Notes under the pieces: model-generated
Seen by the model: the letters and a program-made list of their open reading frames with translations, nothing else
Told to the model about the DNA's origin: nothing
The model's database searches: none
Assembly (NCBI GenBank): GCA_900757265.1
Contig: CAAENW010000016.1
Location: 1-12,600 of the forward strand
DNA length: 12,600 nucleotides
Direction: 5' to 3'
DNA from: an uncultured Collinsella sp.
GTDB lineage: Bacteria; Actinomycetota; Coriobacteriia; Coriobacteriales; Coriobacteriaceae
Part shown: piece by piece, positions 6,048 through 12,541 of the stretch
How positions within the stretch are numbered: position 1 is the first letter of the stretch
Layout of the letters: the number at the start of each line of letters is the position of its first letter
Made by a program: the position numbers and the translations under genes

Positions 6048-7400
6048 TTAGCTCTGAGCTCGCACGCGAGCGGCGCCGAGTTCGGTCAGATGGTATTTCT
6101 GGCCATGCTTGATGACCAAGCCGGCCTGCGCCAAGTCATTGAGCGTGCGTGACCAAGTGGGGGCCGAGTTTCCAAACGCCCTCGCCAGATCGGTAGCACC
6201 GCACGCTTGATTTTGCGCCAGATAGCCCAGCGCGGCGTTGCCGCGATCGCTTACGAACACGTCCGGTTGTGGCTGCGCATACTGATTTGCTGCATTAGGA
6301 TACATCATTTGAGCTGCTGGTTGTTGAGAACTCTGCATCGGCGGCATTTGCTGTTGAAAACTTTGAGGCCACTGTTGGTAAGGCTGCGGAGGCATCTGCT
6401 GGGCCCAGGGGTTGTACTGCTGCTGCGGCATCTGCTGGTACGGCTGCTGATATCCCTGCTGGTACTGCTGCGGGAACTGCTGGCCATACCCCAGTGGCTG
6501 CATCTGCTGATATGGATATCCCTGTTGGTACGGCTGATAGCCCATTTGCTGGCCACCCGGTGCCCCCGTCGCCTGCTGCATTGCTGCTGTATCCTGATCC
6601 GCCAGCGGCATGGCCTCTGGCATGTTTGGCGGCATCGACATCGACGCCGCCTGGGGCTCTTGTGTAGGAAGCATTCCGGGCTGCTGCATCTGTCCCACGC
6701 GGGGCTGCATCTGTTGCGTTGCCATGGGCTGCTGCGCAAAAGCTCCCGGCAGGGGATATGCGGGCTGCTCCGTCTCGGGCCGCACGGCAGCACCGCGCCC
6801 GCCGGCGCGTTCGATTTCCTGCACGCGTTTAGGGTCCAGGCTTACCGTAACCACGGTGCCGTTGCCCATATTGTCCTCGATGGACACGGCCCCGCCGGCG
6901 TTTTCCAAATACTCCTGCACCATGGGAAACCCTGCTCCGGTTCCACGGATATAGCGCTTCATCTTGCTGTTTGCGCTGGTAACGCCAAAGTCGAAAGCGC
7001 GCTCCTTGTCGTCGATGCCGGGTCCTTGATCAGCAAAGCGGATGGTGTCTCCGCCGTCCAGAATCGAGATGATGGGCTCGGCAAAGTGTGCGTGGATAAA
7101 GTTTTCGACAATCTCGCGGATGACCATGAGCGAGATGTGGCCACCTTGCTCTTTCATACACTGGTAGACGGTGTTGGTCGTCTCTTCCAAATACGTGCGG
7201 ACATCTTGCGGATCAATGACGATCACACGCGGTGTCGACAGCATGTCGTCATAGACGGCGATGCGCGCGGCGTACATGGCTTTTGACGCCTGCGTGGTCG
7301 TCTGCTCGCCTTCCTTACGCTCTTCGCGCACGCCGGTGATGTGCTCGTTGTCGGGTGCCGGGTCTCCGGAATCGACCATGGTGTAAAAGTCGTCAGACAT
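6048..7400 (-). CDS. GHKL ATPase - Gln/Pro-rich linker - winged-helix protein, upstream of dnaA
   Basis: 450 residues with three parts. Residues about 50-190 form a GHKL (histidine-kinase-like) ATP-binding domain: N box IREIVENFIHAHF (94-106, E96 and N100), G1 box DQGPGI (124-129), G2 GTGAGFPMV (153-161) and a closing GNGTVVTVSL strand. There is no phosphoacceptor-His/dimerisation domain and no membrane segment, so it is closer to SpoIIAB/RsbW-type anti-sigma kinases than to a sensor kinase. Residues about 211-380 are a low-complexity Gln/Pro/Met/Tyr-rich linker. Residues 381-446 resemble a MarR-like winged helix, with a helix pair (GYLAQNQACGATDLARAFG), a likely recognition helix and the wing VIKHGQKYHLTELG. 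It ends 15 bases before dnaA and so probably shares its transcript. The ATG at 7400 is the first start after an in-frame TGA; the ribosome binding site is weak (AAAG, 12 bases away). A nucleotide-responsive DNA-binding regulator is an inference; I know no characterised protein of this layout. Confidence 0.85.
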   Translation of the reverse strand: MSDDFYTMVDSGDPAPDNEHITGVREERKEGEQTTTQASKAMYAARIAVYDDMLSTPRVIVIDPQDVRTYLEETTNTVYQCMKEQGGHISLMVIREIVENFIHAHFAEPIISILDGGDTIRFADQGPGIDDKERAFDFGVTSANSKMKRYIRGTGAGFPMVQEYLENAGGAVSIEDNMGNGTVVTVSLDPKRVQEIERAGGRGAAVRPETEQPAYPLPGAFAQQPMATQQMQPRVGQMQQPGMLPTQEPQAASMSMPPNMPEAMPLADQDTAAMQQATGAPGGQQMGYQPYQQGYPYQQMQPLGYGQQFPQQYQQGYQQPYQQMPQQQYNPWAQQMPPQPYQQWPQSFQQQMPPMQSSQQPAAQMMYPNAANQYAQPQPDVFVSDRGNAALGYLAQNQACGATDLARAFGNSAPTWSRTLNDLAQAGLVIKHGQKYHLTELGAARVRAQS

Positions 7401-7481
7401 GCCGCTCGCAATCTTTCAAAAGGTTTCGAACAAATAGTAGCTCACCGTGCAATGTTTCTCATCTTTCGACAACTTTTCAAA

Positions 7482-7495
7482 ACCTGTTGAAAACT
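7482..7495 (-). other. DnaA-box-like element, copy 2 of a shared 14-mer
   Basis: ACCTGTTGAAAACT on the plus strand, so the box TTTTCAACA reads on the minus strand. Identical to the copies at 7535-7548 and, inverted, at 4282-4295. Confidence 0.6.
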
Positions 7496-7534
7496 TTGGA
7501 AAACGGACGAAAAGTTCTCAACATTGCCAACATG

Positions 7535-7548
7535 ACCTGTTGAAAACT
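7535..7548 (-). other. DnaA-box-like element, copy 3 of a shared 14-mer
   Basis: ACCTGTTGAAAACT again, same orientation as the copy starting 53 bases to its left (about five helical turns), placing both on nearly the same DNA face. Confidence 0.6.
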
Positions 7549-7643
7549 CGATGAAATATCGTGAAAAGTTGCCATGCACCGCTAAATCGAGCTCGGCTTA
7601 TGGGGGAACCGTGTGAACTGCGCAACCTTTTACCTTTGATTTC

Positions 7644-7673
7644 TTGACATTTGAACATTGATTTCCCTACAAT
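7644..7673 (+). promoter_or_regulatory. Strong sigma-70-type promoter for rpmH-rnpA operon
   Basis: A perfect -35 TTGACA (7644-7649) and a -10 TACAAT (7668-7673, five of six) are separated by 18 bases. Transcription would begin near 7680, leaving a leader of about 65 bases before rpmH. No other promoter-like sequence is visible until after the jag terminator, so it probably serves rpmH through jag. Confidence 0.88.
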
Positions 7674-7745
7674 CTTCAAGCTCACGTGTCTATATCTGCG
7701 TCCGCGCCCCCGTGGACACTCGAAATGCAGCAGGAGGAACTTAAG

Positions 7746-7880
7746 ATGAAGCGTACGTATCAGCCTAATAAGCGTAAGCGTGCCAAGACCCATGGCTTCC
7801 GTGCCCGTATGGCCACCAAGGGTGGTCGTGCCGTGCTCGCCCGTCGTCGCGCCAAGGGCCGCAAGCGTCTCACTGTCTAG
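7746..7880 (+). CDS. rpmH: 50S ribosomal protein L34
   Basis: 44 residues, extremely basic, with the full family sequence pattern: [20 protein letters not shown] at the start, then [24 protein letters not shown]. It is a component of the large ribosomal subunit. The ATG at 7746 is preceded by AGGAGGAA six bases away, an excellent ribosome binding site. An in-frame upstream extension (from about 7686) is rejected because L34 begins with MKRTYQP. It is the first gene of the rightward operon, with rnpA 20 bases downstream, the near-universal partner arrangement. Confidence 0.98.
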   Translation: MKRTYQPNKRKRAKTHGFRARMATKGGRAVLARRRAKGRKRLTV

Positions 7881-7900
7881 CAGCGATACACACATCTCGC

Positions 7901-8239
7901 ATGAAGACTATTAAGTCTCGGCAAGATTTCGAGCATGTGTTCAGTCAGGGGCGTCGTTTCAATCACCCTCTGATTCGAATGACCATATGTGAATCGGTTG
8001 GCGAAGGCGACTCCGGAAGGGTCGCCTTCGTTGGTGCTAAACGGCTCGGTTGTGCTGTCGTGCGCAACCGTTCTAAGCGTGTGATGCGCGAGGCCGCCCG
8101 CAGCTGTGGATTTCCCGTTGCGGGTTATGACATCATCTTGTTCGCAACTCCCAAGACGAGGGTTTCCTCGCCGCAGGAGATGGACAATGCATTGCGTTCG
8201 CTTATGAAACGCGCCGGCGTTGCCGGGGAGGAGCGATGA
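7901..8239 (+). CDS. rnpA: Ribonuclease P protein component
   Basis: Small basic protein that binds the RNase P RNA and helps it mature the 5' ends of tRNAs. 112 residues, standard length. It starts [20 protein letters not shown], has the family strand [17 protein letters not shown], and carries the RNR signature [13 protein letters not shown] (55-67) that contacts the RNA. No clear Shine-Dalgarno sequence precedes the ATG at 7901, so translation may depend on re-initiation after rpmH. Its TGA overlaps the yidD ATG by four bases (8236-8239), implying coupled translation. Confidence 0.97.
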   Translation: MKTIKSRQDFEHVFSQGRRFNHPLIRMTICESVGEGDSGRVAFVGAKRLGCAVVRNRSKRVMREAARSCGFPVAGYDIILFATPKTRVSSPQEMDNALRSLMKRAGVAGEER

Positions 8240-8460
8240 GCAATCACGTTTTGCGACGTGTTGCCATCGCTCCTATTCGCATATATCAACAGGTTATTTC
8301 GCCCTTATTGCCTGACGCCTGCATTTATTACCCAACGTGCTCGCAATACGCCGTCCAGGCGATTGAGAAGCACGGTGTTTTGAGAGGCTGCTGGCTTGCC
8401 GTGAGGCGCATCGCTCGCTGCAATCCCCTGCACGTCGGCGGTTATGACCCTGTGCCCTAG
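8236..8460 (+). CDS. yidD: Membrane protein insertion efficiency factor YidD
   Basis: 74 residues, typical for this small family thought to assist YidC-dependent membrane insertion at the inner face of the membrane. Conserved features visible: [33 protein letters not shown] (31-47) and [14 protein letters not shown] (61-74). The cysteines C29, C35, C52 and C62 are present. An ATGA overlap joins it to rnpA. The GGGGAGGAG at 8225-8233, within rnpA, is a suitable ribosome binding site. Confidence 0.96.
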   Translation: MSNHVLRRVAIAPIRIYQQVISPLLPDACIYYPTCSQYAVQAIEKHGVLRGCWLAVRRIARCNPLHVGGYDPVP

Positions 8461-8489
8461 CGGGCACTCGCTATCGGAGGAAAACTTAC

Positions 8490-9260
8490 ATGTGGGATTG
8501 GATCGTTAACATCCTTTTCGAGCTGCTCAAGCTCATCCAGACCTTTGCGGTCGACTGGGGCCTGTCCATCATCATCCTGGTGGTCATCATCCGTCTGCTG
8601 CTGACGCCGCTTATGCTCAAGTCGACCAAGTCGACGGCTCGCATGCAGGTGTTGCAGCCCAAGATGCTCGAGATCCAGGAGCGCTATGCCGACGATCCCC
8701 AGCGTCAGGCCGAGGAAATGCAGAAGTTCTACAGCGAGAACAAGTTCAACCCGATGGCTGGTTGTCTGCCGCTGTTGATTCAGATGCCTGTCCTGTTCGC
8801 CCTATTTACGCTGCTGCGTAACCTGCCGGACTACTTTAACGACGGCACGTTCTCGTTCTTTAATATTCTGCCCGACCTGACCACCACGCCGAGTGCCTCC
8901 TTTGCCGATGGCTTTATGGTCGCGCTGCCTGCGCTGGTCTGCCTGATCCTGTTCGCTGTCCTGACCCTGATTCCGCAGCTCTATATGTCGCGCAACCAGA
9001 CCGGCCAGCAGGCTCAGAGCATGCGTATGATGGCCGTTGTCATGACGGTCATGATGCTTTGGATGGGCTGGAGCCTTCCCGTTGGTGTTCTGCTGTACTA
9101 CGACGTCTCGTCTGCTTGGCAGGTTATCCAGCAGATTTTTGTGACGCAGAAGGTCATCGACAAGGCGAAGGCCGATGAGGAGGAGCGCCTTAAGAACGCG
9201 CCGCTGCAGGTTGAGGTTACTCGTCGCGAGAAGAAGCCGCGCCCGCACAAGAAGAAGTAG
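8490..9260 (+). CDS. yidC: Membrane protein insertase YidC (Oxa1 family, short form)
   Basis: Inserts and folds membrane proteins, alone or with SecYEG. 256 residues, the short form without the large periplasmic domain of Gram-negative YidC and without a lipoprotein cysteine. Hydrophobic segments are at about 22-42, 90-109, 141-163, 178-194 and 197-216. The conserved positive residue in the substrate groove is R35 in VVIIRLLLTPLM. FNPMAGCLPLLIQMPVLFALF (86-106) and the cytoplasmic hairpin 45-85 are characteristic. The tail (244-256) is rich in Lys/Arg, which in this family binds ribosomes. The ATG at 8490 follows GGAGG with nine bases spacing. yidD ends 29 bases upstream. Confidence 0.97.
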   Translation: MWDWIVNILFELLKLIQTFAVDWGLSIIILVVIIRLLLTPLMLKSTKSTARMQVLQPKMLEIQERYADDPQRQAEEMQKFYSENKFNPMAGCLPLLIQMPVLFALFTLLRNLPDYFNDGTFSFFNILPDLTTTPSASFADGFMVALPALVCLILFAVLTLIPQLYMSRNQTGQQAQSMRMMAVVMTVMMLWMGWSLPVGVLLYYDVSSAWQVIQQIFVTQKVIDKAKADEEERLKNAPLQVEVTRREKKPRPHKKK

Positions 9261-9304
9261 TGGGATATCAATCTTATTTAGGTACCTAACTTTTGGAGTA
9301 CGTT

Positions 9305-9874
9305 ATGTCTGAAGAGATCATCGAGGATATGCTTGAGGAGGTTGCCCCGCAGGTCGCGGGCGATTATCCCGAGATTGCACAGCGCTACAAGGCTGGTGAA
9401 GAGCTGACCGACGAGGAGCTCGACACCATTGCCGATGTCGCGATTTCCATCCTGCGTTCCATTCTTTCGCACTTCGATGCCGCCAACTCTCCTATCGATG
9501 AGTATGAGGGCGACGAGGGTGAGCTGATTCTGGATGTAACGGCTCCCGACCTTGCTGTTCTCATTGGCCGTCATGGTCGCACCCTTGATGCCCTTCAGGT
9601 TATGTTCTCATTGCTGGTGAGCCGCAAGCTTGGCTTTAGGTATCCGGTTGTAGTGGACGTCGAGGGATACAAGAGCCGCCGTCAGGACAAGGTTGCCTCC
9701 ATGGCACAGTCTGCAGCCGAGCGTGCCATCCGCACTCATAAGAGTGTTTCGCTTCCGCCCATGAATGCCTATGAGCGCCGACTGGTTCACATTGCACTTC
9801 GTGGCAATGATGCCGTCGATACTCATTCTGAGGGTTCTGACCCTGGTCGCCATGTGGTGATTGTTGCTCGATAA
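9305..9874 (+). CDS. jag: Jag/KhpB family RNA-binding protein (KH and R3H domains)
   Basis: 189 residues. Residues about 1-45 are acidic and helical, with no canonical Jag_N domain, so this is a short form. A KH domain follows (about 48-120) with the GXXG loop in LIGRHGRTLDAL (86-97), then the R3H domain (about 123-189) with the R-x3-H motif R158 to H162 in ERRLVHIAL and the closing THSEGSDPGRHVVI. Homologues (KhpB/EloR) bind RNA with KhpA and affect cell elongation and division in Firmicutes; the role here is inferred. I chose ATG at 9305 over the upstream TTG at 9293 because GGAG ends six bases before the ATG and would lie inside the coding region for the TTG start. It lies 44 bases after yidC and ends the operon at a strong terminator. 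Confidence 0.93.
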   Translation: MSEEIIEDMLEEVAPQVAGDYPEIAQRYKAGEELTDEELDTIADVAISILRSILSHFDAANSPIDEYEGDEGELILDVTAPDLAVLIGRHGRTLDALQVMFSLLVSRKLGFRYPVVVDVEGYKSRRQDKVASMAQSAAERAIRTHKSVSLPPMNAYERRLVHIALRGNDAVDTHSEGSDPGRHVVIVAR

Positions 9875-9892
9875 TCTGCTCGAGCTTATGCT

Positions 9893-9924
9893 AAGGGGAC
9901 GTGGTTTCCACGTCCCCTTTTTTT
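9893..9924 (+). terminator. Intrinsic terminator after jag
   Basis: A 12-base-pair perfect stem (AAGGGGACGTGG at 9893-9904 with its complement at 9908-9919) closes a TTT loop and runs into seven T residues (9918-9924). It begins 19 bases past the jag stop and closes the rpmH-to-jag operon. The rsmG start region lies within 50 bases downstream. Confidence 0.95.
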
Positions 9925-9970
9925 GTCAAAAGTTCTCGATACACTGATTTTTGTCAGAAAGGAGCTTTCG

Positions 9971-10708
9971 TTGTTAGTACTTACTGATCAGCAAGCTGAC
10001 GAGATGTTGACTCGTCTATCTTCCTATTGCAAAGAGTATTCCTTGAGCGTATCTGATGTTGAGCTGAGGAAATGTATTCAGCATTTGGATTTGGTTCTGG
10101 AAACAAATAAGACAACTAATCTCACCCGTATTCTTAACGTAGAAGATGCTGCGGTACTTCATATCCTCGACTCACTTGTTTTGCTCCCCTATATCAATAA
10201 GGCTCCTGAGGGAGCTTTGCTCGATATGGGAACAGGTGCGGGCTTCCCAGGTATTCCTTTAACCATAACCACACATCGTAAAGCTACTTATATTGACTCT
10301 GTTGGCAAGAAGGTTGATGCTGTCAATTCTTTTGTTCATGCTCTTGGATTGAAACATGCTCATGCGGTCCATGATCGTCTTGAAGAATATGCTCGAAGCC
10401 ATAAGAAGCAGTTCTCTGTCGTAACTGCCCGCGCACTGGCTCCTCTACCGATTCTTGTTGAGTATGCAGCTCCGTTCCTCAAGGATGGAGGGCTATTTGT
10501 TATCACCAAGGGCAATCCTTTGGATGAGGAGCTTGCTTCCGGCATGTCAGCAGCTAAGATTTGTGGCTTCACTTTGCTTCTGAATGACGCAATCGATTTG
10601 CCTGAGGGCTTGGGCCACAGAGAGTTCATTGTTCTTAAAAAGAGTCATCCAGCATCCGTTTCATTGCCTCGTGCAAATGGCATGGCAAAGAAGAATCCGC
10701 TTGCCTAG
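9971..10708 (+). CDS. rsmG: 16S rRNA (guanine-527-N7)-methyltransferase RsmG
   Basis: SAM-dependent methyltransferase (GidB) that makes m7G527 in 16S rRNA. 245 residues. The SAM-binding motif is LLDMGTGAGFPGIPL (83-97), followed by VTARALAPL (151-159), GGLFVITKG (173-181) and the terminal strand HREFIVLKK (216-224). I chose TTG at 9971 because AGAAAGGAG lies exactly six bases upstream; longer in-frame readings back to 9923 would start inside the terminator's T tract. Its promoter should lie in 9925-9960, where TACACT at 9940-9945 is a possible -10 with no good -35. The DNA is visibly more AT-rich than the genes to the left. The TAG stop is one base before the first parS site. Confidence 0.93.
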   Translation: MLVLTDQQADEMLTRLSSYCKEYSLSVSDVELRKCIQHLDLVLETNKTTNLTRILNVEDAAVLHILDSLVLLPYINKAPEGALLDMGTGAGFPGIPLTITTHRKATYIDSVGKKVDAVNSFVHALGLKHAHAVHDRLEEYARSHKKQFSVVTARALAPLPILVEYAAPFLKDGGLFVITKGNPLDEELASGMSAAKICGFTLLLNDAIDLPEGLGHREFIVLKKSHPASVSLPRANGMAKKNPLA

Positions 10709-10709
10709 A

Positions 10710-10725
10710 TGTTTCACGTGAAACA
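10710..10725. other. parS site 1 (ParB-binding centromere)
   Basis: A perfect TGTTTCACGTGAAACA palindrome, extended to 18 bases by flanking A and T. It begins two bases past the rsmG stop codon. Confidence 0.97.
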
Positions 10726-10748
10726 TAATGGATACTAACAACTTGCAG

Positions 10749-10764
10749 TGTTTCACGTGAAACA
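10749..10764. other. parS site 2
   Basis: A perfect TGTTTCACGTGAAACA. Starts exactly 39 bases after the start of site 1. The flanks (G and T) do not extend the palindrome. Confidence 0.97.
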
Positions 10765-10787
10765 TGGCGGTTGATATCGAATCGGAA

Positions 10788-10803
10788 TGTTTCACGTGAA
10801 ACA
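10788..10803. other. parS site 3
   Basis: A perfect TGTTTCACGTGAAACA, again 39 bases on from site 2, extended to 18 bases by flanking A and T. It lies 39 bases before the parA start codon, so ParB bound here could also affect parA transcription. Confidence 0.97.
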
Positions 10804-10842
10804 TCCTCCGTTTGACAGCTTTAATACACACCAGGAGGGACC

Positions 10843-11643
10843 GTGGGATTTCGCGACGTTAAGCGTTCTAAGAGCGCAAAAGACACGCGTATCATTGCAA
10901 TCATCAATCAAAAAGGCGGCGTCGGTAAGTCAACGACGGCTGTAAACCTTGCAGCAGCACTGGGTGAGCAGGGTCGTAAGACACTGATTGTCGATTTTGA
11001 TCCGCAGGGAAACAGTACCAGTGGATTTGGAATTGAAAAAGAAGACCTTGATCACTGCATCTATGATGCATTGTTGAATGATGTGCCGGCAGAATCGCTT
11101 GTTCTTGATACAAATTGCAAAAAGGTATTCGTAATTCCAGCTACGATTCAGCTTGCAGGTGCCGAAATTGAGCTCGTAAGCGCAATTGCTCGTGAAACCC
11201 GCCTCAAAGATTTGCTTGAGCCGATTCAGGACGAGTTCGATTTTATTTTCATTGACTGTCCTCCTTCGCTCGGCCTGCTTACTATCAATGCCCTGACCGC
11301 AGCAGATAGCGTTTTGATTCCAATCCAGTGTGAGTATTACGCACTCGAGGGCGTTACGAAGCTGCTTGAGTCAATGAAGATGGTCAAATCACGTCTGAAC
11401 AAGGGCTTAGACACCTATGGCGTGCTTATGACCATGTATGACTCACGTACTTCTTTGTCGAATCAGGTTGTTGAGGAAGTTCAATCGTACTTTGGTGATA
11501 AGGCGTTTAAGACGCTGATTCCCCGTACGGTTAAAATCTCTGAAGCTCCGTCTTTTGGAGAACCGGTAATTACCTATGCACCTCAAAATAAGGGTGCAAA
11601 AGCGTATATGAACCTTGCAAAAGAGGTGATCAAGCGTGCCTAG
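10843..11643 (+). CDS. parA: Chromosome-partitioning ATPase ParA (Soj)
   Basis: Deviant-Walker ATPase that binds DNA non-specifically when ATP-bound and moves ParB-parS complexes apart. 266 residues. Deviant Walker A is KGGVGKSTT (24-32, signature K24 and catalytic K29), A' is VDFDPQGN (50-57), Walker B is FIFIDCPPSLG (134-144), and MTMYDSRTSLSNQVVEEVQ (196-214) carries the family's DNA-binding Arg region. The start is GTG at 10843 with AGGAGG four bases upstream. The N-terminal 14 residues before RIIAIINQKGG are a short basic extension. parS sites lie directly upstream, and parB overlaps the end by eight bases. TTGACA at 10812-10817 looks like a -35 but has no matching -10 at normal spacing before the start codon. 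Confidence 0.97.
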   Translation: MGFRDVKRSKSAKDTRIIAIINQKGGVGKSTTAVNLAAALGEQGRKTLIVDFDPQGNSTSGFGIEKEDLDHCIYDALLNDVPAESLVLDTNCKKVFVIPATIQLAGAEIELVSAIARETRLKDLLEPIQDEFDFIFIDCPPSLGLLTINALTAADSVLIPIQCEYYALEGVTKLLESMKMVKSRLNKGLDTYGVLMTMYDSRTSLSNQVVEEVQSYFGDKAFKTLIPRTVKISEAPSFGEPVITYAPQNKGAKAYMNLAKEVIKRA

Positions 11644-12541
11644 TGCAAAGAAACGTGGAGGATTGGGACGTGGACTCAATGCTTTGGTCTCAGAGGCAGA
11701 GTATGAGACCGGTAGTTCGGCTGCATCGGCTTCAAATGCCGCATCTGAAACTAAACTGCCTATTGAGGATATCGTTCCCAACCCTAATCAGCCGCGAATT
11801 CATTTTAACGAAACTGAACTTCGAGAGTTGAGCGAGTCGATTCAAGAACATGGCGTTTTGCAGCCTCTGTTGGTTCGCAAGCATGGAAACGGCTATGAGA
11901 TCATTGCTGGTGAGCGCCGTTACCAGGCGTCAAAGCTTGCTGGTCTTGAGGAACTGCCTGTCATCATTAAGGAAGTTAATGATGAGGAGATGCTCGCTCT
12001 TGCTCTTATCGAGAATCTTCAACGTTCTGATTTGAATCCCGTCGAAGAGGCGAAGGGTTATCGTCAGCTCATTGATGCCAGCGGTATGACACAAGAGGCG
12101 TTATCAAAGGCTGTCAGTAAGTCTCGTTCTGCAATTACAAATTCACTTCGTTTGCTAGATCTTCCCGAAGTCGTACAACAGATGATTTTCGAGGGAAAGC
12201 TTACTGCGGGACATGCGAGAGCGATTCTTGCAGTTCCATATGAAGATGCCAGGATTCGACTTGCTGAGAAGGTTGTTGCAGAAGGTCTTTCCGTTAGAGC
12301 GACAGAAAATCTTGCTCCGTTGTTTTCTGCCGGAGAGACGCCAAGGACTCCGAGGCCAGCAACACCTCAGTCATTCAAAAAGGCCGCTCGAGTCCTTCGT
12401 CAAGTTTTCAACACGAATGTTCGTGTGAAGAGCTCGCGTGGTAAGAACAAAATTGAAATCGAGTTCAAAGACGAAGAAGAGCTCTCCCGTATCCTTGGCG
12501 AGATGATTCAATTTGGGCAGGAGGATCAGGATGAAGAGTAA
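11636..12541 (+). CDS. parB: Chromosome-partitioning protein ParB (Spo0J), CTPase
   Basis: CTP-dependent DNA clamp that loads at parS, spreads, and is moved by ParA; it also recruits SMC in many bacteria. 301 residues. The ParA-stimulating N-terminal peptide is KRGGLGRGLNAL (6-17). The ParB/Srx domain has NPNQPR (49-54), HGVLQPLLVR (72-81), GERRYQASK (92-100) and ENLQRSDLNPVEEAKGY (126-142), the CTP-binding boxes. The helix-turn-helix that reads parS is at about 150-178 (MTQEALSKAVSKSRSAITNSLRLLDLP). The C-terminal dimer domain is at about 245-292, after a Pro/Thr-rich linker. The start is GTG at 11636 with GAGGTGAT five bases upstream, overlapping the parA stop by eight bases; the alternative downstream ATGs would remove the ParA-contact peptide. 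Confidence 0.97.
   Translation: MPSAKKRGGLGRGLNALVSEAEYETGSSAASASNAASETKLPIEDIVPNPNQPRIHFNETELRELSESIQEHGVLQPLLVRKHGNGYEIIAGERRYQASKLAGLEELPVIIKEVNDEEMLALALIENLQRSDLNPVEEAKGYRQLIDASGMTQEALSKAVSKSRSAITNSLRLLDLPEVVQQMIFEGKLTAGHARAILAVPYEDARIRLAEKVVAEGLSVRATENLAPLFSAGETPRTPRPATPQSFKKAARVLRQVFNTNVRVKSSRGKNKIEIEFKDEEELSRILGEMIQFGQEDQDEE

Larger units (their letters stand above)
7401..7643. other. Candidate oriC upstream cluster between divergent gene blocks
   Basis: The 345-base gap between the ATPase gene and rpmH has no credible ORF. Its first half (about 7424-7570) is dense in TTTTC/GAAAA words: TTTCGACAA (7464-7472), two identical ACCTGTTGAAAACT elements, TTCTCAACA (7515-7523, seven of nine to the DnaA box) and GAAAAGTTG (7563-7571). 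Transcription diverges from here in both directions, as expected at an origin. The second half carries the rpmH promoter and leader. I found no convincing promoter for the leftward ATPase-dnaA operon in it; TACTAT on the minus strand at about 7433-7438 is a possible -10 without a good -35. Confidence 0.6.

Noticed and set aside
6207..7286. 359-codon plus-strand ORF rich in Leu, Arg and His
   Set aside because: It is the complement of the Gln/Pro-rich ATPase gene; the CAG/CTG-type codons of the linker read as Leu on the other strand.
7686..7719. Possible hairpin (GTGTC/GACAC) in the rpmH leader
   Set aside because: Only five base pairs with a 24-base loop; too weak to call a regulatory structure or riboswitch.
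7518..7895. 125-codon minus-strand ORF across the rpmH promoter and gene
   Set aside because: It is antisense to rpmH and covers a strong promoter; no recognisable protein.
9278..9289. Perfect 12-base palindrome TTAGGTACCTAA between yidC and jag
   Set aside because: About three such palindromes are expected by chance in a window of this size, and there is no T tract or repeat copy to support an operator or terminator.
10709..10738. Tiny ORF MFHVKHNGY starting in parS site 1
   Set aside because: It is simply the parS palindrome read in frame, with no ribosome binding site.
10812..10817. Perfect -35 hexamer TTGACA before parA
   Set aside because: The matching -10 position falls on the Shine-Dalgarno sequence at about 10835-10840 with no resemblance to TATAAT, so no promoter is called.
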